Source: DAOTWC01 sp048499435
Lineage (GTDB): Bacteria; Chloroflexota; Anaerolineae; Aggregatilineales; Phototrophicaceae
Reading direction: 5' to 3'
Length of the DNA stretch: 64,000 bases
Assembly: GCA_048499435.1 (NCBI GenBank)
Contig: JASNZW010000005.1
Coordinates: 186,001-250,000, forward strand
Shown: positions 1 through 7,402 of the stretch, piece after piece
Position numbering within the stretch: the first letter of the stretch is position 1
How the letters are laid out: each line of letters starts with the position of its first letter
The notes under the pieces: generated by a model
What the model was told of the DNA's origin: nothing
Database searches by the model: none
Seen by the model: only the letters and a program-made list of their open reading frames with translations
Made by a program: the position numbers and the translations under genes

Positions 1-53
1 CCAGCGCCGACAGCAGCGCCGACCAGCACGCCGCCAGCGCCGACAGCAGCGCC
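1..53 (+). repeat. 20-bp direct repeat encoding a Pro-Ala-Thr linker
   Basis: CCAGCGCCGACAGCAGCGCC occurs at 1-20 and again at 34-53, a 33-bp period. It encodes the low-complexity PAPTAAPT linker of the truncated propeller gene. It is ordinary slippage-type coding repetition. Confidence 0.8.
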
Positions 54-1131
54 CACTGAGCCGCCACCTACGCAAACCTACACGCCCGCGCCGACCGCCA
101 CCTGGGGCGCGCCCCTGGAAACAGGCGGCGGCGTCTGCCCGGACTGGATCGTCTACCACACAGACCAGACCGGGGATATTGAGATCTTCCGGCTGGGGCC
201 GCTGCCGGCGGGCAAAACAGGCGACGTTAACCTGACGCGCGGCGTGGGCGCGGTTGACATCGGCCCGTCGCTGTCGCCGGACCGCGAGTGGATCGCATTT
301 TCCAGCACACGCGACGGCAACTGGGAAATCTACGTTTCGGCGGTGGCCGCCGACGACATCCGCCGCATCACCTTCACGCCCGGCGCGACCGAAAGCAGCC
401 CAACGTGGTCGCCCAATGGCCGCTATCTCGCCTTTGTTTCTGACCGCGACGAGAACAACGAGCTTTACATGGTTGATCTATACACCGGCGAACTCACCCG
501 GCTGACAGACAACCTTGACGATGACCGGCATCCGTTCTGGTCACCGGACAGCCGCAAGCTCATCTTCACCAACGACAGCAGCGGCGCGTTTCAGCTTGTC
601 GAGCTGGACATCGCCAGCGGCCAGCTTGAACAGCGCAGCACCGGCGGGCTTGAGAACGTGATCGCGCCGCTCTACTCATTCGACGGCCGGTTCATCGCCT
701 TCCGCACCCAGGCCACCAGCGCCGCCAACAGCGTGCTTTACGTGATGAACGCCGACGGCTCCGCTGTGCGCCAGGTGTCGGACGCGGGCGGCAGCACGGG
801 CACGGCCTCGTGGTCGCCGGACAGCTCGCTCATCGCCTACAGCTCCGACCTCGACGGCGACCTGGACGTGTACGTTTACGACGTGGCGGCTGGCACAACC
901 CGCCTGCTGACCGACAACGCCGTCGCTGACTACTCGCCAACCTGGATCTGCAATTCAAACACGGTGGTGTTTACGTCCAGCGTCAGGGAAACGCCGGAAA
1001 TCTTCTCGCATCACGCCCTGCCGATTGACGCGCCGCCGATTGACGTTGGCGCGGAGGCCAGCCAGCTAACCGATTCGCCGTATAACAACGTGGTTCCTGA
1101 AGGCATGCCGGCGCTGCGCATGGGGTTATAA
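1..1131 (+). CDS. TolB/PD40-type beta-propeller protein, 5'-truncated
   Basis: The frame is open from the first base, so the gene starts upstream of the window. The visible N-terminal part (about residues 1-35) is a Pro/Ala/Thr-rich linker of the kind that tethers extracytoplasmic domains to a membrane anchor or kinase in Chloroflexota-like genomes. From residue ~50 onward there are repeated PD40/WD40-like blades with the marks of TolB-like propellers: SLSPDREWIAFSS, TWSPNGRYLAFVSDRD, FWSPDSRKLIF and SWSPDSSLIAYSSDLDGD. About six blades are visible. A cysteine pair (VCPDW near the start, WICNSN near the end) suggests an exported, closed propeller. The role is probably binding outside the membrane; no enzyme motif is seen. 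The family call is firm and the function unknown. It converges with the ADP-ribosylglycohydrolase gene. Confidence 0.85.
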   Translation, partial: PAPTAAPTSTPPAPTAAPTEPPPTQTYTPAPTATWGAPLETGGGVCPDWIVYHTDQTGDIEIFRLGPLPAGKTGDVNLTRGVGAVDIGPSLSPDREWIAFSSTRDGNWEIYVSAVAADDIRRITFTPGATESSPTWSPNGRYLAFVSDRDENNELYMVDLYTGELTRLTDNLDDDRHPFWSPDSRKLIFTNDSSGAFQLVELDIASGQLEQRSTGGLENVIAPLYSFDGRFIAFRTQATSAANSVLYVMNADGSAVRQVSDAGGSTGTASWSPDSSLIAYSSDLDGDLDVYVYDVAAGTTRLLTDNAVADYSPTWICNSNTVVFTSSVRETPEIFSHHALPIDAPPIDVGAEASQLTDSPYNNVVPEGMPALRMGL

Positions 1132-1180
1132 ACGCGCGGGCCAGCGCGCCTGTAAGCTGACAGAACGCGGCACACCGCGC

Positions 1181-1213
1181 CGGCCCGCGCCTGGCTCGTT
1201 CAGGCGCGGGCTG
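1181..1213. terminator. Bidirectional hairpin between convergent genes
   Basis: GCCCGCGCCTG (1183-1193) and CAGGCGCGGGC (1201-1211) form a perfect 11-bp stem with a 7-nt loop, extendable to 1181/1213 through one G-T pair. It sits in the short gap between two convergent genes. No clear T tract follows on either strand, so it is either a weak intrinsic terminator or a transcript-end stabiliser. Confidence 0.5.
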
Positions 1214-1239
1214 GCCTGCGTTTACCGCCCACCGCGCGC

Positions 1240-3357
1240 TTAGCCCGCCGCCGGCCTGACGGTCACGGTGTCCGTGCTGATGCGCCCTTCCTCGCAGATC
1301 AGGCCGACCGCGCCGCCAGCAAGCGGGCGGTCGGTGTCCGCTACATCCCACAGCACCCGGCCGTCAACCCAGGCGCGCAGGCGGGCGCCGCGCACTTCCA
1401 GCCGGAGGTCGTAGCTGCGTTCCTGTTCGAACATGAAATCCGCCTCAGCCAGCACAGTTTCGCCATCCAGCGCCTTGACCAGCCGCGCCTTGCCGTCGCT
1501 GCCGAGCAGCAGCGCGTAATAGCGCCGCAGCCCCTGGACCCGCGCGGCCAGGCCAGCCGCGCGCGCCACGCAGACATGCACCCGCGCGCTGACCGTGTAA
1601 TCGGTCCATTCGCGCGCGCCCTGCGAAACCATGCCCCGGCCCTCGTTCTGGATCAGATCGAAGGCGTGCGCGTGCCAGTGATCGAAATAATCAACCGCGT
1701 TAACCCAGGCGCGCAGCCACATAGGGCGGCGCGGCGACCAGCGGCGCGGGCGTTCGCCGGGACAGGCGAAGTTAACAGCGGGGCTGCCGGCCCAATCCAG
1801 CCAGTCCAGGTAGACCGTGCCGCCGGACTGCGACTGGCTCAACTGAAGCCCGACGCGCGCGATCGGCTGAAGGCCGGGGTCGTCAAGCGCCCAGCTCAGC
1901 GCCACCGTTTCGCCGGGGGCGATGCGCGCCGCTGGCCCGCTGACGACCCGCGCCGTATCGTCAGCCTGGTAGACATGCAGGCAAAGCTGGCCAGTGACCG
2001 GCGCCGCGTTGTTCGGGTCGGCCTTTACGACAGCGCGCAGAATCTGCCCCGGATAAACCATCGGCGAGGCCAGCAGCTCATAGCCGGGCATCTCGCGCGC
2101 GTCCGCTGGGATAAAAGTGGGCGTTGTGGCCCGCGCGCCGGCCTCGTCCAGGCGCGCGTAGCGCAGCGCCAGGCTGCGCTGGCCGTTCTGGCTGTGCCCG
2201 GCGGCGTTCTCCACCGTCAGGGCGCCGCCAGCATCGGCCTCAAAACCCTGTACCGCGCCGGGCAGGTCAAAGTTGAAGCGCGCGCCGCCCTTCGGCGCGG
2301 CTGGCCCCTGGCCGCGCAGCGCCCGGCCTATCGTCACGATTTCGACGGCCTCGCGCACGGCGTCGCTCACCGCGCGCCCGCCGTCAGCGGTCGAGAGATA
2401 AAGGCGGTCGGCCACCGGGCCGCGCCAGTCTGGCCCGCCGCTGATGCCGGCCAGCCCGCCGCGAACGCCCAGGATGCAGCCGACGTTGCCAGAGTTGCAG
2501 TCGGTATCCCAGCCGGCGGTGTTAACAATCATCAGCGACCGCTGGAAATCGCCCGCGCCGTAGAGCAGCGCCAGGATGATCAGCGCGTGGTTGGGAACGA
2601 TGTGGCAGTTGCCGCCGTATTTGTCGTAGCCGTAATGCGCGGCGATCAGCTCGCGGGCCTGCCGCCAGTCGCTCAGTTCAGCGTGCCACGCGCGCACGTC
2701 GTCGATGAGGCGCCTGATCGTCGAGTCCCTGGGGATAAAGGAAACAGCGCAGTCCAGCAGGCGATCTATGTCGGCTTCGGCGAACGCCTGGGCGACCAGC
2801 GCGGCGATAACCTGCGCGCCATAGACAGCTTCCCCATCGTGGCTTACGCTGGCCGCGCGCCGGGCCAGGTCAACGGCCAGCGCGGGGTCGCCGGGCGCGA
2901 TCATGCCCCAGCCGTCAATGAAAATCTGCGCGCCGATCTGCTCGGCGACGGTCCTGCTGTTGAGTTCGATGGACCCGCTGCGCGGCGCGGGGATGCCCTG
3001 TTTCAACCGCAGATAGGCCGTGTGCTCGGTGGAATTGGCCAGCCCGCCCCACCAGAGCACCGTGCGCCGTTCAACCAGGTAGTTCAGCCAGGTCTGGCCG
3101 ATCTGCGCCGGCGTCAGGTCGCGCGGGCTGCCGTAGTCGGGCATGGCGCGCAGGAAGGTGAACGTGCCGGAGATGTCGTCGTCGGTGACGATCAGCGGCA
3201 CGCCGCATTTTTCGTGGACGTAATAATCTATCTCGCCCAGTTCCTGCATGATGCGGTCATAATGCCAGCCCTCGAAGGGCCGGCCGAGGTACACGCCGAT
3301 GATCTTGCCCAGCACACCGGCGTACACGCGCTCCAGATAATCGTCAGGAATGGGCAT
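1240..3357 (-). CDS. ADP-ribosylglycohydrolase-family protein with C-terminal beta-sandwich domains
   Basis: Residues ~1-345 are an ADP-ribosylglycohydrolase (ARH/DraG) fold. It opens with ERVYAGVLGKIIGVYLG and has both metal-binding signatures: VTDDD near residue 60 and GWDTDCNSGN near residue 290. Family members hydrolyse ADP-ribose or related N/O-glycosidic bonds using paired Mg ions. Residues ~350-530 look like a galactose-binding-like sandwich and ~540-700 like a concanavalin-type (LamG/3-keto-disaccharide hydrolase-like) domain, so the protein is about twice the usual ARH length. A carbohydrate-directed role is likely, but the substrate is unknown. No signal peptide is seen. The longest frame starts at a GTG at 3366, which overlaps the Shine-Dalgarno; I place the start at the ATG at 3357, 8 nt after AGAGG. 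Confidence 0.8.
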   Translation of the reverse strand: MPIPDDYLERVYAGVLGKIIGVYLGRPFEGWHYDRIMQELGEIDYYVHEKCGVPLIVTDDDISGTFTFLRAMPDYGSPRDLTPAQIGQTWLNYLVERRTVLWWGGLANSTEHTAYLRLKQGIPAPRSGSIELNSRTVAEQIGAQIFIDGWGMIAPGDPALAVDLARRAASVSHDGEAVYGAQVIAALVAQAFAEADIDRLLDCAVSFIPRDSTIRRLIDDVRAWHAELSDWRQARELIAAHYGYDKYGGNCHIVPNHALIILALLYGAGDFQRSLMIVNTAGWDTDCNSGNVGCILGVRGGLAGISGGPDWRGPVADRLYLSTADGGRAVSDAVREAVEIVTIGRALRGQGPAAPKGGARFNFDLPGAVQGFEADAGGALTVENAAGHSQNGQRSLALRYARLDEAGARATTPTFIPADAREMPGYELLASPMVYPGQILRAVVKADPNNAAPVTGQLCLHVYQADDTARVVSGPAARIAPGETVALSWALDDPGLQPIARVGLQLSQSQSGGTVYLDWLDWAGSPAVNFACPGERPRRWSPRRPMWLRAWVNAVDYFDHWHAHAFDLIQNEGRGMVSQGAREWTDYTVSARVHVCVARAAGLAARVQGLRRYYALLLGSDGKARLVKALDGETVLAEADFMFEQERSYDLRLEVRGARLRAWVDGRVLWDVADTDRPLAGGAVGLICEEGRISTDTVTVRPAAG

Positions 3358-3472
3358 GGAGTTCACCTCTCAGTGGGCACAGAGACCAGAGCTGCTCCAG
3401 CATATAGTATCCCGCAGCGCCAGTTCCGGCGCGCGAGTGGTCCTGACCACGCAGGCCGCGCCCCTGATTGCA

Positions 3473-3488
3473 GGCGGCCTTTGCCGCC
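3473..3488 (-). terminator. Possible hairpin after the LamG gene
   Basis: GGCGGC (3473-3478) and GCCGCC (3483-3488) can pair around a 4-nt loop, 24 nt beyond the stop of the LamG gene. No T tract follows. The rest of the 150-bp gap shows a short GTGGTC/GACCAC palindrome at 3436-3449 and nothing else recognisable. Confidence 0.25.
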
Positions 3489-3511
3489 CGGCTGAACCTG
3501 CTAACGCCCGG

Positions 3512-4507
3512 TCACGCCGCCCCGCTCGAATACACGGCGGACGCTGAACCCCGCGCAGGCGTGGCTGTAGGGCTGGCTGGCGAGTCCGTGAACGGCACCT
3601 CCGTTGACCACTCCGGGCCGGCGGGCGCGCCGCCAAAATTCCGGGTCCCGTGGCTCTCCCCGCCTGACGAGTCGCTGACAACGTCGCCGCTGCCTTCGTC
3701 AAAGTGATACAGCGCGGCGGTGTCGGAGTCGGGCGTAAAAGGGCCGCTGGGGCGGGTGAAATCGCCGTTGTAGCGCCGCGTGTTCGACAGGCGCAGCTCG
3801 TCCAGCCAGCCGCTGAACGATGGGTAATAATCGGAGTTAACGTCGTGCTTTTCCGCCCCGACCACAATAAACGGCTCGCTGGCGAAAAACGCGCCCGGCT
3901 GGTCGGGGTTGGGGGTGAGCGCGCGCCCGTTGCGATAGCTGACGTCGCCGGTTGGCCCGCTGACAGCACCATCCAGAACGCCGTCAACGTAGATTTGCAT
4001 CAGGCCGCTGTCCTGCTCGCGCACCAGCGCGATATGGTGCCACTCGTCGTCAGCGACCACGGTCGCGCCGCACAGCGTCTGGCCGCTGCTGCCGTTGTTG
4101 ACGCCGAAGGCGATCCGCCCGCCGTAGAGCGAGATGCCGTAGTCGCCATAGTCGCCAGGGCCGTAGATGTCGCGGTCAATGACGATGTTGCCGTTCACCC
4201 AGTTGTCGTCGCCGTCCTGGCAGCGCGGGCTGTCGTTCGCGCCGGGGGCCGCCCTGAGCCAGAACTCAATCGTGAAATCCGTCGCGCCGATGTCCGCTGG
4301 GCGCTCCGGGCCATCAATGGGTATTTTCACCCGGTCCAGGTCGGGGGCGCTCGTGCCGCTGCCGTAGAAGCGCAGGGACGTGCCAGCGTCGGCCTGGCGC
4401 GGCGGCCCGGCGTGGAGTTCCGCCGCCATCAGCGCGACCGTTAGCGCGGCCAGCGCGATCGCTCCGCCCCTGGCGTAAAACCGCATCACACGGCTATCTC
4501 GGTTCAT
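3512..4507 (-). CDS. Secreted LamG/concanavalin-like domain protein
   Basis: A signal peptide is evident: basic MNRDSRVMRFYARGG, then a hydrophobic stretch ending AAELHA. The rest is one LamG-type jelly roll with characteristic segments: FTIEFWLRA, DEWHHIALVRE, IYVDGVLDG, GWLDELRLSNTRRY and AALYHFDEGSGD. Such domains usually bind glycans or act as structural modules of secreted proteins; no catalytic residues are seen. The tail is Pro/Thr/Ser-rich, as in wall- or surface-linked Chloroflexota proteins, but no anchor follows. The longest frame begins at 4522; the ATG at 4507 is preferred because GAGGG lies 6 nt upstream. It is codirectional with the ARH gene, 150 bp away, and its upstream region is cut at 4583 by the mobile island. 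Confidence 0.75.
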   Translation of the reverse strand: MNRDSRVMRFYARGGAIALAALTVALMAAELHAGPPRQADAGTSLRFYGSGTSAPDLDRVKIPIDGPERPADIGATDFTIEFWLRAAPGANDSPRCQDGDDNWVNGNIVIDRDIYGPGDYGDYGISLYGGRIAFGVNNGSSGQTLCGATVVADDEWHHIALVREQDSGLMQIYVDGVLDGAVSGPTGDVSYRNGRALTPNPDQPGAFFASEPFIVVGAEKHDVNSDYYPSFSGWLDELRLSNTRRYNGDFTRPSGPFTPDSDTAALYHFDEGSGDVVSDSSGGESHGTRNFGGAPAGPEWSTEVPFTDSPASPTATPARGSASAVYSSGAA

Positions 4508-4577
4508 CGTTAACCCTCGCATCGCTATATCTCACACACGTTATATATATGCCCGCATCCCTGAGCTGAGTATACAA

Positions 4578-4583
4578 CAGCTG
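4578..4583 (+). repeat. Left outer flank CAGCTG of the island
   Basis: CAGCTG directly abuts the outer end of IS copy A. The same six bases abut the outer end of copy B at 20471-20476. In direct orientation this looks like a target-site duplication of the whole 15.9-kb unit. The hexamer is palindromic and longer than the 2-4 bp usual for IS5-family elements, so part of the match may be chance. Confidence 0.5.
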
Positions 4584-4599
4584 GGTTGTGTTGACATTT
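4584..4599. repeat. Terminal inverted repeat, IS copy A, left
   Basis: GGTTGTGTTGACATTT, an exact reverse complement of 5281-5296. Confidence 0.85.
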
Positions 4600-5255
4600 C
4601 AGCGTAACCGAATGAGCGTGCAGGTGAGTTACAAAAATCCGGGATAGCGTCGAGCCAGTTTGTCAAAACGAGAGAAGACCCGACGAAGATGCTTAATTTC
4701 GCCGATGAAATATTCAAGCAAATGCCGTTCCCGATTGCACCAAGCATCGTATTCGCGCGGCGCTTTGGCGTTTCTGTTGGGCGGAATGGCCACTTCAATA
4801 CCACTGCGTCCGCAAAATCCTGCGCGCCGTAGCTGCGATCTGCGCTTAGATAGTCGAACGCCAGATCAACGGTCAAATCATAGACCTTGATGCTGTCGTG
4901 GCGCTGCCCAGCCGTCAGGTGCAAGCGCAGTGGGTTGCCCAAACCATCGACGGTAACGTGAATTTGGGTACTGAAACCGCTTCGGCTGCGCCCCAACGCC
5001 TGCTTACTCTGCCCATCGTTTTTGTGGCTCCGACAGCGCTGGTATGGGCATGCGCAATCGTGCGATCCACCATCCTATTTTCCATATCCGGGTCGTCGGC
5101 GGAGTGTTCCAGCATCCGCTCTCACATGCCTTTATCGCACCACTGCCCAGAACGCTTATACAGTCGTTCTCTTCGCCCACATACACATGCGGGTCTGCTC
5201 TCAGAAATTCTCGCATCTTTTCCCATTGTTCGTCGGTCAATCTCACGGTTGTCAT
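4599..5255 (-). pseudogene. Degenerate IS5-family transposase (copy A)
   Basis: Reading begins MTTVRLTDEQWEKMREFLRA, typical of the IS5/transposase_11 N-terminus. After VYVGEE roughly 35-40 codons are missing, and the match continues in another frame (RLYKRFGQWCDKG, one in-frame TGA, ERMLEHSADDPDMEN). It then shifts again to GRSRSGFSTQIHVTVD and LTAGQRHD, and finally to EYFIGEIKHLRRVFSHFDKLA. At least three frame breaks and two internal stops rule out a functional enzyme unless heavy recoding occurs. The same defects are present in copy B. The catalytic-core segments can still be recognised across the frames. Confidence 0.8.
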
Positions 5256-5264
5256 ACGACAACC
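5247..5264 (-). promoter_or_regulatory. Start-codon hairpin of IS copy A transposase
   Basis: GGTTGTC-GTAT-GACAACC is a perfect 7-bp stem whose loop and right arm contain the ATG of the transposase frame. It would sequester the start codon in read-through transcripts. An inward TTGACA in the terminal repeat could act as the -35 of the transposase promoter. Confidence 0.45.
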
Positions 5265-5280
5265 TTAGCCCGTTTGCTTT

Positions 5281-5296
5281 AAATGTCAACACAACC
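5281..5296. repeat. Terminal inverted repeat, IS copy A, right
   Basis: AAATGTCAACACAACC, the exact reverse complement of the left end. It is followed inward by TAGCGC. Confidence 0.85.
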
Positions 5297-5308
5297 TAGC
5301 GCTTGTTT

Positions 5309-5338
5309 TTGACTTCTCACCGACTCCGCGAATATAAT
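5309..5338 (+). promoter_or_regulatory. Sigma-70-type promoter of the first GntR gene
   Basis: TTGACT (5309-5314), an 18-nt spacer, then a consensus TATAAT (5333-5338). It starts only 12 bp inside the end of IS copy A and leads into the GntR gene at 5372. Confidence 0.7.
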
Positions 5339-5361
5339 TGGTACGGACCTCTGTACCAATT
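5336..5361 (+). promoter_or_regulatory. Palindromic operator of GntR regulator 1
   Basis: AATTGGTAC (5336-5344) and GTACCAATT (5353-5361) form a perfect 9-bp inverted repeat with an 8-nt spacer. It overlaps the -10 box and the start-site region of the promoter. GntR/HutC-type regulators bind such palindromes, so autoregulation is likely. A lone half-site GTACCAAT occurs at 6387-6394, near the transporter start, and may be chance. Confidence 0.65.
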
Positions 5362-5371
5362 CTGGAGTCTT

Positions 5372-6139
5372 ATGGCTATTGATGATGCCCATTTCCGAAT
5401 CGATCTGACGAGTCCGGTGCCACGCTATTATCAGATACAACAGAACATCACAGAGCTTATCCAGACGGGCATACTCCAGGACGGTGATTTGCTGCCTCCT
5501 GAACGAGCACTGGCCCAAATCTACGGTGTCAGCCGTCTCACGGTGCGCCAGACTCTTGACACACTCAGCAGGAACGGTCTTGTTCGATCACTTCAAGGCG
5601 TAGGCACATTTGTGAGTAAACCTGAAATAACACAATCCGTGTCCAAGGTAACCGGTTTTAGCGAACGAATTCGAAGTATCGGTAAGCGCCCCTCCAGTCG
5701 TGTTTTGGGTGGTGAAATCATCCAGGCACCAGCATTCATTGGCCGGCGTCTCCATATAGACCCTAGGGCACGTGTTATCCGTTTGACACGGCTTCGTTTG
5801 GCCGACGAGGAACCCCTTATGCTGGAGACTTCTTTCTTACCAGCCGCAAGTTTTCCCTATCTTCTTGAGGAAAATCTGAACACGCAGAGCCTGTATGACG
5901 TGCTTGAGCAGCGCTATGGTGTGCGCGTTCATAAGGCAGAACAAACCCTTGAACCAACCATGCTTCAACCCGAAGAAGCTGAACATTTAGGCCTGGAAAA
6001 AGGCCAACCAGCGATGCTTATCCAGGTCACTGCCTCTTCTGATGATGCCCGAGTCATTGAGTACTCAAAATCCATCATTCGAGGTGATCGCTGCCGGTTT
6101 TACTTACAGCTGACCACGCGCGAGCCAATCTTGAGTTAG
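5372..6139 (+). CDS. GntR-family (HutC/UTRA) transcriptional regulator
   Basis: Residues ~10-75 are a GntR winged helix: PRYYQIQQNITELIQ, LLPPERALAQIYGVSRLTVRQTL and GLVRSLQGVGTFVSKP. Residues ~90-250 form a UTRA effector domain (VTGFSERIRSIG, RLRLADEEPLMLETSFLP, LYDVLEQRYGVRV, ending YSKSIIRGDRCRFYLQL). UTRA domains bind small ligands, usually sugars or sugar phosphates, and release the operator. The ATG at 5372 follows GGAG by 5 nt; the longer frame from 5303 would read through the promoter and operator and is rejected. It heads the cassette for the sugar transporter and glycosidase-like gene and probably represses it. The effector is unknown. Confidence 0.85.
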   Translation: MAIDDAHFRIDLTSPVPRYYQIQQNITELIQTGILQDGDLLPPERALAQIYGVSRLTVRQTLDTLSRNGLVRSLQGVGTFVSKPEITQSVSKVTGFSERIRSIGKRPSSRVLGGEIIQAPAFIGRRLHIDPRARVIRLTRLRLADEEPLMLETSFLPAASFPYLLEENLNTQSLYDVLEQRYGVRVHKAEQTLEPTMLQPEEAEHLGLEKGQPAMLIQVTASSDDARVIEYSKSIIRGDRCRFYLQLTTREPILS

Positions 6140-6222
6140 TGATGTCAGGCGCAGCCTGTCAGACGGGTATTATCGTAAACGGGACATAAGTTACTGTCAG
6201 ATAGCTAACGGGATCGCTGTGT

Positions 6223-6243
6223 CGATTCGTGACGAGCGAATCG
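6223..6243. promoter_or_regulatory. Inverted repeat between GntR and the transporter genes
   Basis: CGATTCG (6223-6229) and CGAATCG (6237-6243) form a perfect 7-bp stem with a 7-nt loop. It may be a weak terminator of the regulator gene or a second operator. The sequence does not resemble the operator at 5336, and no T tract follows. Confidence 0.35.
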
Positions 6244-6293
6244 CAATGATTCATACCGAAAACACGAATTTGGGCAGGTGAAACGGAGGGTGT

Positions 6294-6395
6294 ATGCCGA
6301 TAACGAAACGTTGTGATGGGGCGTACTTTCCCTCGCTGCCTATTCGCTCACTGTGCGTACACAGCACCTTGTGTGCCCTGAAAAAGTACCAATGA
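6294..6395 (+). CDS. Putative 33-residue leader peptide coupled to the permease gene
   Basis: GGAGGG at 6285-6290 precedes ATG 6294. The reading frame (MPITKRCDGAYFPSLPIRSL...) runs 33 codons and stops with TGA at 6393-6395, overlapping the likely permease ATG at 6392 as ATGA. The permease start itself has no convincing Shine-Dalgarno, so its translation may depend on reading this peptide. The product resembles nothing I recognise. The frame could be chance, but the strong ribosome site and exact stop-start overlap argue for a coupling device. Confidence 0.4.
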   Translation: MPITKRCDGAYFPSLPIRSLCVHSTLCALKKYQ

Positions 6396-7402
6396 ACGGA
6401 CAGCCTGAGGGCGTATCATCACAGTTTATATCCTCTAGCGCCCACATGAGGCAGGTGTCGCGTTTTCATTTGACACGCCGCCACGTGCGCTATTTGATGG
6501 TGCTACCTGCGGTCAGTGTGCTGTTTCTTATCACGATTTTCCCGTTCTTGTATGCGATCAATACCAGCTTGCGTCAGGTTGGCTCCCGCAACTTGCGTGG
6601 TGAATGGCCCTGGGTCGGCTTACAGAATTATTCACAAGTACTCAATGACCAGGTGGTATGGGATTCAATCGGACGGACAGTTCAATTCGTAGCCCTGGTG
6701 GTAACCGCTGAAATGGTGCTGGGTTTCTTGCTCGCACTGTTTTTGGTTAATGAGTATCGTGGAACAAAGATACTGCGCGTACTCTTGCTGACGCCAATGA
6801 TGGTGACTCCCATTGTTGTCGGCTTGATGTGGAAGGCACTCTTCAAACTTGATGGCGGTATGGTCAACCAGATTCTAGGTGGCTTGGGGCTTGCGCCCGC
6901 GCCCTGGCTCACCAGTCAGCCACTGCCTTTCTTTTCATCACTGCCTGCCATTGGCCCGTATCTGGTTGAGAATTTAAACGCCAACTATGGTTTCCTTGTC
7001 TTACTCTTCATTGACATCTGGCAATGGACACCCTTTGTCACTCTAGTGCTGCTGAGTGGTTTGTACACTGTTCCCAGGGATGTACTGGAGGCAGCACGTG
7101 TGGATGGGGCAGGCTATTGGCAGATCGTGCTGCGCGTAGTTATGCCGATGCTGCGTAACGCTTTCGCCGTCGTGCTGCTTCTGCGCGTGATGGATGCACT
7201 CAAGGTGTTTGACACGGTTTATGCCCTTTTTGGCAACGCTGCAACTTATCGATTGATTAATGTCCACATTGTCACGCTCACGTTCCGCATTCGAAATTAT
7301 GGCGAGGGCGCGGCAATGTCCATTGTGGTTCTAATCTTCATCCTCATCCTAAGCCGATTGTTCATGCGCGCCTTTTTGGGCCAGGAAAAGGTATTGCAAT
7401 GA
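6392..7402 (+). CDS. Carbohydrate ABC transporter permease (MalF/UgpA type)
   Basis: This is an inner-membrane subunit of a CUT1-family sugar importer. About six hydrophobic segments are visible, the first being YLMVLPAVSVLFLITIFPF. The cytoplasmic EAA loop that docks the ATPase reads EAARVDGAGYWQIVLRVVMP near residue 230. Length and order match MalF/UgpA proteins. A GTG at 6353 would add 13 residues without a ribosome site; the ATG at 6392 overlaps the stop of the small upstream frame, and a further ATG lies at about 6446. It overlaps the next permease gene by ATGA. No ATP-binding gene is present in the cassette, so a shared MsmX/UgpC-like ATPase elsewhere is expected. Confidence 0.85.
   Translation: MNGQPEGVSSQFISSSAHMRQVSRFHLTRRHVRYLMVLPAVSVLFLITIFPFLYAINTSLRQVGSRNLRGEWPWVGLQNYSQVLNDQVVWDSIGRTVQFVALVVTAEMVLGFLLALFLVNEYRGTKILRVLLLTPMMVTPIVVGLMWKALFKLDGGMVNQILGGLGLAPAPWLTSQPLPFFSSLPAIGPYLVENLNANYGFLVLLFIDIWQWTPFVTLVLLSGLYTVPRDVLEAARVDGAGYWQIVLRVVMPMLRNAFAVVLLLRVMDALKVFDTVYALFGNAATYRLINVHIVTLTFRIRNYGEGAAMSIVVLIFILILSRLFMRAFLGQEKVLQ

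Larger units (their letters stand above)
4584..5296 (-). mobile_element. IS5-family element, copy A (non-autonomous)
   Basis: The 713-bp element has perfect 16-bp terminal inverted repeats, GGTTGTGTTGACATTT, at 4584-4599 and 5281-5296. It encodes a degenerate DDE transposase on the - strand. Full IS5-type elements with this kind of transposase are usually above 800 bp, and the shortfall matches an internal deletion in the transposase. It is near-identical to copy B, with the same length and no indels between them. Confidence 0.8.

Noticed and set aside
1576..3495. 639-codon open frame on the + strand opposite the ADP-ribosylglycohydrolase gene
   Set aside because: It is the mirror of a high-GC gene: Arg/Ala/Gln/His-rich with no domain pattern and no ribosome site. 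The - strand frame has clear family motifs.
5303..5371. Upstream extension of the first GntR gene
   Set aside because: It would translate the promoter and operator; the ATG at 5372 has a good ribosome site and family-like N-terminus.
6386..6394. GTACCAAT as a second operator for regulator 1
   Set aside because: Only one arm is present, it lies inside a putative small frame at the permease start, and an eight-base match is weak evidence.
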